NCBI RefSeq assembly: GCF_001039355.2
Contig: NW_019775512.1
Coordinates: 282,880-346,879 of the forward strand
DNA: 64,000 bases
Reading direction: 5' to 3'
From: Lingula anatina
Taxonomy: Eukaryota; Brachiopoda; Lingulata; Lingulida; Lingulidae
In this document: in pieces, positions 51,901 to 63,435 of the stretch
How the letters are laid out: every line of letters begins with the position of its first letter
Position numbering within the stretch: position 1 is the first letter of the stretch
Made by a program: the position numbers and the translations under genes
The notes under the pieces: model-generated
Databases searched by the model: none
What the model was told of the DNA's origin: nothing
The model's input: only the letters and a program-made list of their open reading frames with translations

Positions 51901-54900
51901 GATGAATGATGATCTTAGATATTTATATTTAAAGAATTTTGCAAAAGTGAAGCTTATCTCAAAATAAACACTGAAATGCAATTTTTTTTGTAGTTTTTAC
52001 TGCATTTGATGCAAGTTTTGTACAGATGTCAGTTCATACTTACTGTAATACTCTACTTTATAAAATCTTGGCCAACTTCTTAATTATACTATTGCAAGTT
52101 AGTAATGATTGAACAGGTTTTACATTTAGATCTACAATGGTCCTGAATCTGGTGCCAATGCCCTCCACAGTGGCAGTGGGTTTACTGGCACAGTGTTGCC
52201 CTCTACAGTCCATACGTCATCAGGAGCTATGTTTATTGAGTTTACAACCAGCGCAGTGACTGCAATGAAAGGATTCATGGCTCGATTCTCTATTGGTATG
52301 TTCATGATTTCATATTTTGTTACATGTACTAAGTATTTGTCATGTATTGATATGCCATTAATGTATCAATCAAATAACTTGACTCTGTCTATGATTTGAT
52401 AAATAATTAGTAATGATGAGAATTGACTTCTGTGCTCTCTGACATATAATTAGTAATGATGAAAACTATTTATACTCTATTCTGTTTTTAAATCAAATTT
52501 TATTGATTACAGGATCTTGATCACCAGCTGGCTTAAATAGTTTCCTATTGAAAACAAACAACAGCATTCCATTTCATTCCAGATTGCCCCCAGGAATTAA
52601 TTCAGTTCAACTCTTGGACAAATATCCATCCCAGCACTGCTCTGTCCACAATGTACACAGCTAACTTTAATGTCAGATGCATGCATGGCTATGACTTTGA
52701 GAACCAGGAATACAACCAACAGGAATCAGTCAACATTCAGTGTCTTTATGGTGGAAAGTGGAACATCCTCAGAAAACCAGTCTGTAAATGTAAGTAAATA
52801 CTGGGAGATTCCAGAAAGCATACAGTGGTCATGTCACTGTCAAGGCAATGGCTTGCATGGTCTGACCTTAACAGCAATCAATGAATTCAAGTCAGTGTGT
52901 CCCTTGGTCTTATGTCACTGGCCACACATTGTACTGGTGGGCTATATTACACTTACAGGGTAAAGGGATTCCAACTGTATCAAAAGGGGGAAAGGGAAGT
53001 GATACACAGGGACATCTGAGTAACAGGTGCACTCACTATTGAAACTAGAACAACACCAGTGTGACTGGCTACCAAGTTGAGCAAGTTCAGTTCAGAGGGT
53101 GACTGCTGTCTACATGTATTTTACTGCTTATTTGCATAGAACACACACCTTTGTCTTAGAAAACTTTATTATTCTATCTTGTCTCATGAAATAGTCTGTT
53201 TCCTAAAATTTTCTAGGCTGTTGACCAGTCCCAACAAATCAAGTGATCATGTGGTCATCAATGAAATACACCATCTTCTGAGAAAATGGGGCTATCCAAA
53301 TATAAGTTGATTGCATGGCTCTCTGGGTAAAGCATTGCACCCAAGTGAACTGAAATTGTGGACCAATCACTTTGCATGTTAATGTAAAAGTGATGGCAAA
53401 ACAATTCACTGGATTATCAAAAAAATTATTTGAATAATATAAGTACTTGGAAATATAATAGGTTGTACATTTTATTCCAGTACACTACTGTGGTTCCTTG
53501 GGCAGTCAAAACAATATTCGCAATGGCTACCTGTCCAACACCACAGGAGTACGGTATGGAGATCAGGCATACTATGTGTGCTTTGCTGGGTTCACTCTAA
53601 AGGGATCCAACCCCGTTTACTGTACAGAAGAAGGTTGGACCAACTCTGATGCCCCACGCTGTGAAGGTTGGTCATATATGCATAATGTTCTTATAGAAAA
53701 ATGTTGATTTGAAACAAAGCTCATTCATAAATCACACAAAGATTGCTGATCCTAGAATAATGGAATAATGGAAAAATGGAATAATGCAAGTATGAATTTT
53801 ACCAAGGTATATTATGCACATTATATTATTCCGTTTTTTTAATCAAAATGTAGATATTGGTGTGCTGTTTATTTGTTGTAACTATGTTTTACAGCTCCAT
53901 TATGCACTCCAAGGCCACAGGTACCTTACTCTAACCTTGAGATCACAGGGGACCTAATAGCCAAATATACATGTGACCTTGGCTATGAGCTGGTAGGAAC
54001 TCCCACGGCAGTGTGTAACAGGGACACCAAAACCTGGACTGCTGAGGCACCCGTTTGTCAAAGTAAGTTTTAATATTGCTTAGGAAACTACATGTCATTA
54101 TCTCTGCAGTTGTGTTTTGTTCTGATATATATTCATTGCTTTCTTTCACTTTATAGAAAGTTTACACGGGGAAGGCAAGCATTTTTGTAGATTCTGTTAG
54201 TTTAAACNACACGCTCTTAATTTATAATTAAGAATAATTATGAGCTATCTAATCCACAGGATGTTTTGTTTAATAGGAAAACCCTGTCCAGCCCCGTTCC
54301 CTGTGATACCTCATGCCTCCCTGAACATCACAAACACCACAGGAGTTTTATACTTTGGAGACACAGTCATGGTGACATGTGATGTTGGATATAAACTGGA
54401 AGTCAATATGTCCAATATACTGACCTGTAATGCTGGCCAGACCTTTGGGGAGCTACCCCGGTGCATAGGTATAAAAACAAAGAAAGGAATTTAGTTGATA
54501 GGGATAATAAAATCTGGAAATAAATGAAGAGATTAAATGTGCTTATAGAGGATTTTCATCTTCTTCTTGCAGTGTGGATAGGGGATGCTCCCCTTGTCAA
54601 CATAATGAGAAGTGTTATTAAGAACCACACCTAGTTTTCCATGTTGTGTACCTCACAGTTTCAGAAACAATAAGTGAGCTACCGTAGCTACTTGGGCTTT
54701 TAAAAGTTATTAGTCTGTGTAAAGACACACTTAGTAATTAGTAATTAAAGACACACTTAATTTTTGAAATAATTTTGAAGCACTATCCAGGGCTTGATTT
54801 TAATTTTTGGCACCAATATGGTAGCCCTGTTTAAGAAAGTTTAAAATTGAAAATAATTATGTAAAAATATGAATACTTTTACATATATTTCTGAGCCATT

Positions 54901-57900
54901 GATTAGAAGTTTTAATTCAACATCAGAATGATACATCTGAAATCATTCCTCTATTCCAGATATCAATGAGTGTAATAGCACTAATAATGGTAACTGCAGT
55001 CAGAACTGTGTGAACAGCCAGGGTTCCTATCACTGTACCTGTAACCCTGGCTATAGGACTGACCCCATGGACCCCTTCCAGTGCACAGGTCAGTGGTCTG
55101 CTGTGATAATTTATACTGGCCATGTTACTTTTGCTACAGTGGCAATAAGCATCAGACAGTTTTTTGTTACTTTTTTTACTTGTTATTACAATTAAGAAGA
55201 ATAATATGGAAGAGTTCAAATATGTATTTTTCTCATCTTTAGAATTAATTGGATAACCTTTTGTAAAAATTCTTCAGTATGATTTTTTTTTGCATGCTGT
55301 TCTTTATAAATCCAGTGTTTTTTGACAACATCACTGGTATAGTACATGCAAATATTCCAGATGTCCTTGAATGTTCTATGAACAGTGGGCGTGGTCAGTG
55401 TGATGACACCTGTAATGAGATAACTGGCTCATATAACTGTAGCTGCAGTCAGCCTGGCACTACTCTGTATAACTCTAATGGGACCAGCAGTTTCTATATC
55501 CCTGCCGTGGAGACAGGGCTGATGTACAATGATGAGTTTTATTTAAATCACACTTGTGTCAGTAAGTATGATATAGCAAAGCATGCTAAAATTTGGAACT
55601 TACTGGGTGAATGTTGTTTTGTTAATTAAGGACACTGAACATTTATGTTCACAGTAAATGTTATACCTTTACCAGGGGCAGACGGAAGCCAATATTCTGG
55701 AAGACAGTCAGAATTTTCACTTTAACAAGCATCTAACTTTTCTGTCCTCAAAAATGACTGGCAAAATGGAGGAAGGTTCAATAAGGATAATCTGGAAGAC
55801 TGTCAGAAAATATTGCAGGATCCGCCCCTGTTAACTCAAAAAATTATCAATGTATGATGAAAAAAAACCCTCTCTTTGGACTGTCTCTTGGATGCATCAT
55901 CAAATTTAACCCTTTTTCCTAAATCTTTACATTTGCTAGAGGTAGAATGTAAGTTACCCGTCAATGCCAGCATGTTTGCTCAGCTCCGTGCACGCCCCCT
56001 GGATGTCAACCTGGGCCGCCCCTTCCATTACCAAGACAACATCACATATCTGTGTGACATCGGGTATGTGTTGGTGGATGGCAGCAACAAGATGACACTG
56101 ACCTGTGGTCAGAATGGACAGTGGAGTGGGAGACTTCCTGAATGCCGAGGTAATCTCTTGGTGGCTTTTGGGTATAGGTGAGACATAAGTTACAGATGCT
56201 TTGCTCTCATCAATAGAGTTAAGTCCCAAGCAGAAAGTGCATTGAGTAGATAGTGAGTCCTGGTATTTTGTCACCTTTATATTTAATTGGACAAAATAAT
56301 AGCAAAATAGTTTTAAAATGAATGCCATTAATAGCATATCAGATGTGTCAGAAATGTTTTTGAATAAGGAGCAAAATTGATTTAATGAATGAAAATTATT
56401 TCATTTACAAAATGGATTATATTATGTCAGCTATACTTTTGATACTGTTAAACATCAGTATACATTAAATACCATTAACCTTTTAAATAACTTTGTGAAA
56501 TATTTTTAAAAAGGGGATGAGGCTTGTTAATGAAACATTTTTAATAAACTTGGAAGTATAGTTAAAAATATAGCCTTGATACTTCAGCCAATATGTGCAT
56601 AGAAGAGCCTCTTCCCAATGCTGCTACTGCAGGAACAAATAACCTGACCTACCAGGCTGTAGGCGAGATCACATGTGACGTCTCCGGGGTGCGAAATGAA
56701 ACTGTCACTCGTTATTGTCAGTATAACCAAACTTCAAACAGTTACATGTTCACAGGACAGCCTATTAGGTGCAATGGTAAGATATCTAGGATGGGCCAAG
56801 TAGTAAGGATCTGAAATACACACTGTGGACATACTTGTACCGGTGCCAGTGTACAAATTTACAAAAGATGGGTGTGTCTATATTATGATAATTACTTGAT
56901 AATACACCCATTTTCAGAAAATTGATATCTAGTTTTGCTCACTCTTGTTCTCACAGTTTTTATTCAATCATTTGTCTCACATTGACTGGCATATTGTAGC
57001 TATAGTTAACTGTTGGAAATAATATAATGAACTGTTAAAATTAAATGTGTTTATAGTTATTGACTGTGGACAGCCAGACACTATAACAGGAGCCAATATA
57101 ACAGGGGTGTCCACACTGTATCCTAGCAGCTTTACAGTAACCTGCAAAGATTTGTATCGCCTCGCTGGAAACAGCAATCAGTTTGATAACATTGTGAGGT
57201 GTACAGCTGAAGGGAATTGGGACTATGGAGATCTTCGCTGTGAAGGTAGGCACTTCAGATGATTTGGTTATTCAAAGTTGTGGTTTACTATAAAGTGGTG
57301 TCTGGGTGAATTTTTGGATGGTCTGCTTTAATTTCTAGATAATCAATATCAGTACAATTGGTGCATTTATTAAAGTGCACTTTATTCCACCATTTTCTTT
57401 TGGCACATTTTTGTTTAAAGCCTGCTACCATCAATTACATAAGAAAATGAAGAAAAGCTATTCTTTCTACATTCTTGGTTTGTTAATGGTTTCAAAATAT
57501 ATAATTGGCAACAGGGTTTCAGTTTACAAAGAAACTGGATAGTGTGTAGCCATTGCACATCCCCATACTTCCCCACATTATAAAGAATAGCTCACCATCA
57601 GGAACCTATTCCCAGGATATCTTGACACTATCTGGGTCCTAAATGATGAAACAATATTTAATGTAGAAAAATTCATCCAAACCGAGGGACTGGCCCACCT
57701 CCAAGCATATTAAAATTTTCATGAGAGGTCTATCAATCCCCAAAGTTATCACAGGAAATAATTATGTATAAACTGATGAACTGGTAGGGTAAGATGAACC
57801 CTAGCATTTATTGCAAAAGTGCAGGGATAAAATACAGTCAAGTATTTCATTGTTAACTACAGGGACCACATGTAGTGACCCAGGGAGGCCTCCAGATGGC

Positions 57901-60900
57901 AGACAGGTGGCAGTAGATACCTATGAGGAGGGTAAACTGGTCAGATATGTCTGTGACAGGCCAGGTTATGAACCAGACCTTCCATACCCCATAATGTGTG
58001 AGATGGCGGGTTCCAATCTTACCTGGAATGCCTCTGCACCAACATGTGTGGGTAGGTATGACAGTGGTGATATTAATGTTTAGTAATTTGTGTAATATCT
58101 ACTACACTTAAATTGCCAGAGTTTTTCTGTGTTATTCTTGTTCCTTCCCCATGGAGGTGTTAGCTTTCTTGAAAATAAAGTGATAGATTTCCCTCAAAGT
58201 GCAGAATCAGAAACATCCACAATTAGTTTCATGGGGATGATATACAGAATCTTTTGTGAGGCAATTACTGACAAACAAGTTTTCAGTTTAATGCTGTTTA
58301 AATATTTTTAAAGATAAAACTAGAGGTTAACCTCAAGTTCTTGAGAGACTTGTGTTGCATTCTTTAACCCAAAAGGCATTTCATCAGGTGTTTTAGAGAT
58401 CATAGGATTCTGATGAAAACCATCAGCTAAAAACACAGTCTTATCATGATAATTTCTTTCAGATCTTGAATGTGAGATTTAGGTTAATAATTACCTACAA
58501 AAAGTGTCCAGAATTGTAATGCTACTCTTGGGTCAGATTACATAAGTACCTTTTGTGAGGCAGTTGCTGACATGCAGGTCTTCAGTTCAGCTATTGTTAA
58601 AAATATCATCAAGATAAAACTAGGGACTAACCTTAATTTATTGAAAGACTTGTGTTGCATTCTTTAACCTAAAAGGCATTTCATCAGTTGTTTTAGAGAT
58701 CAGTGTTGTCATATAATAGGATTCTGATGAAAACCATCAACTGAATTTTACATGGAAAACAGTCTTATCATGGACATTGCTTTTAGGTCTTGAATGTGAG
58801 GCTTAAGTTAATAATAATATGCATAAAAGTGCCGTAGCACGTGAGATAATAAAGTTTGTAGTGTAAGGCTTCGTTCACATGCAATGTCTATTTTCTAAAT
58901 TCTATTTTCTATTCGCGCTATCTTATGATCACGGTCTGTGCCCTGAATATCCCGCCGCGTAATTACTGGCAGCGCGAGCCAGTTACTTATAGTAACTTAT
59001 AGTAACTGGCTCACGCTGCCAGCAATTACGAAATAGACATTGCATGTGAATGAAGCCTAATACTACTATGTTAATATTTTTATATATACCAGTATGTTAC
59101 AACATTCAGACACTCATTTATTTCCTAATTGATGAAGAAAAGCCTGTGCCCAAAGCTTTGAGCCTAGTAATTAAATAGTGTGAAAGGTATATTCCAAATA
59201 CAAAATATTCCCAATACTTCAGTAAATGGGTAAGGTGAATAATATCTCTTTTTCCAGAAAACTCAAGAGGGCACTTGTTTTTATACAGTTTATTTTAAGT
59301 TTGTTACATGTATAACTCTGTATTGAATAGGGTTGGGTGAATCTCAAATGTTTTGATTGGTTTTTTCAGAAAGTGAAAGCACTGCTGAAGTACATCAATA
59401 TATTACTGATAAATTGCATATCAATTTTGCAGTTATGTGCTGATTAATCTTCTTATTATTACAAGATTTGGCCATTATGTTTAGGGTAATTATGGTTTGG
59501 TTAATTATAGGGAGATTATAAAAAGTTACTATTACACCAGTGACATCACTGCTTTCTCCCTAACTACTGAAATGATTGAGATGCACAGAAAATTACCTCA
59601 AATGACTAGAATTGACTATTTTATTCATTCATAGGTAGGTCTCAGAGATTGATAATCTCCATTAAGAGGTTTATTGTACTAGTACATTTATAAAATAAAC
59701 CCATGATTAATAATTACAGACAGGGAATCACCAGTGTTTACCTTCTGTCCTGGACCATTTACTGTGGCTAAGTTGTCTGAACTCCTTACTGTGCCCTTTC
59801 CCAATGCCAAAGACAACTCTGGGATGATACGGGACATCCAGGTGTCCCCTGCAGACTTCCATGGTTATGGGATGTGGATAGATCGAGACATGGATATCAC
59901 ATACACTGCCTATGATCACGCTAATAACACGGCTACATGTGTAGTTAACATCAGGTTAAAAGGTGGGGGTTTTATGTAGTTTTTTTATACTTGTTAGGAA
60001 ATGAAAGCTAATTTTGAACTTGACATGAATCTTACAAGAATGTTTCAGTATTATTGGTCTGAATGTGCATTTCAGCATGAATAACATAATGAAGCAGTTC
60101 AATCGTTTGTGACATTCATACAAGATCATTAAAATGTCAAAGGTATATATTATGGTGCTAAGTACTTATAGTGATTGATTTATCACTGATTCCCAATATC
60201 AGTTGATAAAAAGTAAATCAGAATGTATATCTCCTCTAATAACAACATACATCTACCCAGTACATCAATCTTATTAAATGTATGGACCCAAGACAAGTTC
60301 CAGATAAAAAAGCAGTTAAACTTGTGGTTAATCCCACAAGTAGGAATGAGTATTAGAATTTAAAATAAAATCAAATGTCCAAGATACAGAAATTTATTGA
60401 CCACTGGTTATCCAATGTCAGTACTAAACTGCAGCAAAATGAGTTCAGATTGTGAACTGCATACCTCCTCTCACAGCAGCACATGTGGTGTTATTTCAGA
60501 CCAGGAGCCACCGGTTATCAGCTGTCCTGACTCTTACACCTGGGCCATCTTGGAGGAGAACAGCCAACTGGTCATCACACAGGGTGGACAACTGCAGGGT
60601 AACTACAGAAATATGTTCATGGCCACAGCCACAGATAATGTCACACCTAGAGGTGAGATGACCTTCACCTACAACCCACCCTCACAGACCTTGACCTCAG
60701 CTATGGTGGACAAGAGGATCACTTTCACAGTCACAGCCACTGACATGGCAGGGAACAGTGCCTCCTGTAGTTTTGATGTGGTGCCAAGAGGTATGGGGAG
60801 GAAAAGAAATAATGTCATCAGTTTAAAAAACATTATAGTTCCTCAAAGATGCTATACATAGAAGTTTTTTAGTCGAGGTGAAATTATAGATTTTGTTACA

Positions 60901-63166
60901 TTATAACAAATTTTTGCACTCCCTAATTGGTCGGGGCAGTCATGCAGGTCAATATCAAATCATATTTACCTCCCAACCTGTGAATATAGATTTGGTAATT
61001 GGGGGTATAATTATTTTGAAAAGGACTCTAAATGGAGATAAAATCTCTCACTTATTAGTTCAGTATGCTAAGCACTCACCTGACATGCTTTGTGTCAAAT
61101 ATGAATGTGAAAATCTGTTTTCTTAGCTTATTTGGACAGTCAGCTTATCTTATTCTTAAGTTTATCAAAGATGCTCATCTACATATCTCTAAATGACTGG
61201 ATATGAAGTAATTGCCCCTGTCCATCTTGTCCTGGTATCTTGGGTTTAAATATATCATTTGGGTGCATAAATTGGTTTCTTAATAGTCACATAAAAAGGC
61301 TATTCAAATGATATGTGCAGGTATCTGTCTTTCACTGTTACACTAAAAGTATTTATTTTAAAGTCCCATAAACTTCGAGACACTTGCCAAATTCATTTTG
61401 TATAGTACACTGGCACTCTGTGGTGGATGCATTCCATTTTTATAAGCGTTTACCACAATGTATTTTTAGTTCCCAAAGTTTTCAAAGTGGAATAAATATA
61501 GATGTTTGGCACAAGCATAGATATTTGCTGTGATTTGGTCATAACTATTAATTTTTCCTTCAGCCTCCCCCTGTAGTACCTGGTACCTGCCAACCCCAAA
61601 GTTTGGTACCAAGACCTGTACCACCAGTAATACCACAACCAGCTGTACCACTATATGTAACAGTGGGTATGGATTCCATGGTGGACAGGCTTCCATTGTA
61701 TATACATGTGACACCTCAGCTGACCAACCAGAATGGAGCAGTAATGGAACTGTACAGGATTGCATAGGTTAGTGTGTGGAACTAGAAATTCGTCTAGTTA
61801 TTCCTAAGGCTCTTTTAACATCCAGCAGTTTTTTGTACTTGGATGTAATACTCCCTTATGAATGAGGGTACATGTACCCCACTCCCTGCCCCAGCACAAT
61901 TGCATGTCCCTCTGTCTGAAAAGGATCCAAAGATGGTTGCTGATTTTAACGTGCCCTACATTTTTGAACATTTTTGTGTTAGATTTATTGTTTTTGTTAG
62001 ATTTGTTGTGATGCAAAGCTTAGCCAGTTGTGAAAATTAAGCTCTTTGATAGCCTGTGATGATGCAGAATTTGATCACTCTGGCTTTAGGTCCATTCTCA
62101 GTTGCGGCTGCTTATGGATAAGAAGGTGAACTGAATGCTGAGTGATAAAATCTGAATTAGTTTTCATTTATGCTTTGTACTTGTATTTTGTGTTCTAAAT
62201 CATCGCTGTTTGATATTTGTGACACAAATACTCCACTTTAGGGCCACTGGTTTTCTGAAACCTTCAAAATGATGAGAATTGTTTAAAATGTTCTTTTCTT
62301 TGTATAAAAATATCCTGATTTGCAAAATGTGTACTGGGCCTTCTTCCACAATATATCACTGAAAATTTTTTAGCATTTTACTCAGAATGGCATTTCAGTT
62401 TTTTTTAGCCTTATTTTAAAAATTACGTGCAAAATTTTAAGATCCAGTCTTCATATAATTTACCATATATGTAAAACACGAGATGATATCCATATGTTCA
62501 AAGATTAAATGCCAATTGGATATATTCAAAATGCATTTTTAGGAATTAGTTCATTTTGAATGCACTAATCTGGTTTGGATTTAAAATTAAAATGTGACAG
62601 GGTATTTCAAATTCTTGAATTTTCCAGCTCCTGAGACCATGGCAATCTACACTCTTTCAGTAGAACGTTTGGATTTTGTCAGTGGTTCTAGTACTCCTGG
62701 CCTAGTCTACACAACAGTTGATGCTACAATCCTAAGAAGCTGTGTCCAGCCTTATATCAATGAAATAGACAGTCTTATAGCCACTGTTGCTGCTAACCTG
62801 ACAAAACAGTGTCAAGCTATTTCTGGGTTATCAAACATTTACATAGAAGTCAACCAATCTACAACTATTGTAAATGTCGTTGGTAGGCAGGTAAGGATAT
62901 TGAACCTGTTTTCTAGCTCTGAAACCAAGGCAATCTACACAGTTGACATACAAGATGACAGCTCTAGCACTCCTGGCCTTGTCTATACAACAGTTGATAG
63001 CACAATCTTAACTACCTGTGTCCAGCCCTTTATCAATGAAATAGATAGTCCTATAGCCACTGTTGCTGCTAACCTGACAAAACAGTGTCAAGCTATTTCT
63101 GGGTTATCAAACATTTACATAGAAGTCAACCAATCTACAACAAGTTCAGATGTGGTTGGAAGGAAG
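45945..63166 (+). CDS. secreted/cell-surface C-type lectin-LDLa-CUB-sushi-EGF-HYR protein (continues past this exon)
   Basis: Twenty-four coding exons join in frame to 1,580 codons by 63166, the last exon found here, and the gene continues beyond. From the LDLa exon on, nearly every junction is phase 1, the pattern of exon-shuffled extracellular modules. Order: signal peptide, C-type lectin domain, LDL-receptor class A, CUB x3, sushi x4, calcium-binding EGF, EGF-like, sushi x4, HYR x2, a sushi-like module, then a duplicated unit. No transmembrane segment is visible inside the window. The parts occur in complement-like, selectin-like and SVEP1-like proteins, but I do not recognise this exact order in a named family. 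Likely role: extracellular binding of carbohydrate or protein ligands (recognition or adhesion); inferred from modules only. Alternative: two adjoining genes, but no stop, signal peptide or polyadenylation break is seen. Confidence 0.85.
46663..46877 (+). mobile_element. MITE family A, copy 3
   Basis: Same blocks and order as 14350: tagattttagatcgatctat end, gtggggagtctcactagatt, 'gtcccgcctact', 'cccccagggagttaggtcga' and a tagatc-rich right end. It sits in intron 2 of the lectin-CUB gene. Confidence 0.87.
48068..48240. repeat. dispersed repeat, partner of 44915-45095
   Basis: Shares 'gtccgtacggtgc', 'gcagtggccatgc', 'ttcacggcctcc' and 'ttttgtcaagct' with the intergenic copy. Higher GC than its surroundings. 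Family not recognised. Confidence 0.55.
49322..52295 (+). other. three CUB domains
   Basis: Exons 49322-49455 + 49781-49988 (CUB1), 50409-50554 + 50798-51002 (CUB2), 51340-51515 + 52130-52295 (CUB3). Each is split by one phase-0 intron at about the same place. CUB signatures: [18 protein letters not shown] and [25 protein letters not shown] and [33 protein letters not shown] and GFMARFS. CUB1 has IxxY/D landmarks but few Cys, and CUB2 has almost none, so disulfide loss is likely there; CUB3 keeps CDVQL and CTW. Confidence 0.88.
50531..50607 (+). repeat. 30-bp direct repeat duplicating a splice donor
   Basis: The segment ttaagacagatcttaacctt plus acatgtaagt occurs at 50531-50560 (the real donor, in frame with the next exon) and again at 50578-50607. 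Use of the second donor would add 47 bases and shift the frame. Confidence 0.9.
52583..54468 (+). other. sushi (CCP) domains 1-4
   Basis: Exons 52583-52789, 53481-53666, 53895-54062, 54277-54468, each one module in phase 1. Landmarks are CPQELIQ...C-x-H-GYDFEN...[18 protein letters not shown]...[13 protein letters not shown]...[20 protein letters not shown]...[11 protein letters not shown]...[19 protein letters not shown]...[10 protein letters not shown]...FGELPRC. All have the four-Cys C...C...C...W/F...C pattern. Confidence 0.9.
54960..55561 (+). other. calcium-binding EGF and a degenerate EGF-like module
   Basis: Exon 54960-55088 is a canonical cbEGF: DINECN start, [12 protein letters not shown] with the Asn in the hydroxylation-site pattern, and GYRTDP. 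Exon 55316-55561 is an EGF-like module ([20 protein letters not shown], then YNCSC) with an insertion of about 35 residues before the last Cys; its hydroxylation position is Glu rather than Asp/Asn. Confidence 0.85.
55673..55830. mobile_element. hAT-like MITE family C, copy 3 (inverted)
   Basis: Starts caggggcagacgg and ends ggatccgcccctg, 158 bp. Internal blocks 'ggaagacagtcagaattttca' and 'aagactgtcagaaaatattg' are the reverse complements of those at 36466 and 43277. Intronic. Confidence 0.85.
55940..58051 (+). other. sushi domains 5-8
   Basis: Exons 55940-56149 (210 nt), 56588-56776, 57057-57245 and 57863-58051 (each exactly 189 nt), all phase 1. Landmarks are ECKLPVN...[12 protein letters not shown]...[20 protein letters not shown]...[17 protein letters not shown]...[11 protein letters not shown]...[19 protein letters not shown]...[11 protein letters not shown]...[10 protein letters not shown]. 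The second lacks the usual W before the last Cys. Confidence 0.87.
58230..58825. repeat. tandem duplication (~300 bp) in an intron
   Basis: Two diverged copies, 58230-58505 and 58530-58825, share cttttgtgaggca, 'gataaaactag', gacttgtgttgcattcttta, 'aaaaggcatttcatcag', 'aggattctgatgaaaaccat' and 'cttgaatgtgag' in order. Non-coding. Confidence 0.85.
58866..59059. mobile_element. palindromic MITE, 194 bp
   Basis: Starts aggcttcgttcacatgcaat and ends attgcatgtgaatgaagcct, with a second nested palindrome around agttacttatagtaactt (the gagccagttact / agtaactggctc and cgtaattactggcagcg blocks). Intronic, between sushi 8 and the first HYR exon. Confidence 0.85.
59720..60790 (+). other. two HYR domains
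   Basis: Exons 59720-59962 and 60500-60790, one HYR (immunoglobulin-like hyalin repeat) each. The second is canonical: [34 protein letters not shown]. The first is shorter: [29 protein letters not shown] modules are typical next to sushi/EGF in SVEP1-like and echinoderm hyalin-type proteins. Confidence 0.88.
61564..61767 (+). other. Thr-rich sushi-like module
   Basis: Phase 1 exon with six Cys: [10 protein letters not shown], a Thr/Ser-rich [16 protein letters not shown] stretch, [15 protein letters not shown], then [10 protein letters not shown]. It resembles a sushi module with extra cysteines and likely O-glycosylation. Confidence 0.75.
62628..63166 (+). other. duplicated terminal unit, fused through a fossil intron
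   Basis: Two copies of an approximately 88-residue unit (AIYTLSVER.../AIYTVDIQD..., [54 protein letters not shown]) are open as one exon. Between them (62891-62916) is gtaaggatat...ttttctag, 26 nt, an intron-like string too short to splice; read through, it is open and in frame. The unit has two conserved Cys and N-glycosylation sites (NLT, NQS). I do not recognise it as a named domain. Confidence 0.8.
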
Positions 63167-63435
63167 GTAATGGAAGCTGACTGTTATTGGGTTGTCAAAA
63201 GGAAGTTCTTCAGACATTGCTGATGCTTCATAAAAAGTTGAAAATCAACAATTTTTGGTGATAAACAAAATTCCCACTTGTATTAGCACTCTTATTGTCA
63301 CAAATACAACATGTTTTGTGATAAACTTTCATGTAAATAATGTTGGCTAGCAACTTCAACTGCCTTTGATCCCAACACTTTTACCAGGCATGACTGCTGT
63401 AACATATTTGGTCTTTACTTTGAATCTTTATTGAA

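Noticed and set aside
62917-63166. Second terminal unit as a mutually exclusive alternative exon to the first
   Set aside because: Joining its acceptor (62916) to the upstream phase-1 exon gives the wrong frame because of the one-base deletion, so it cannot replace unit 1.
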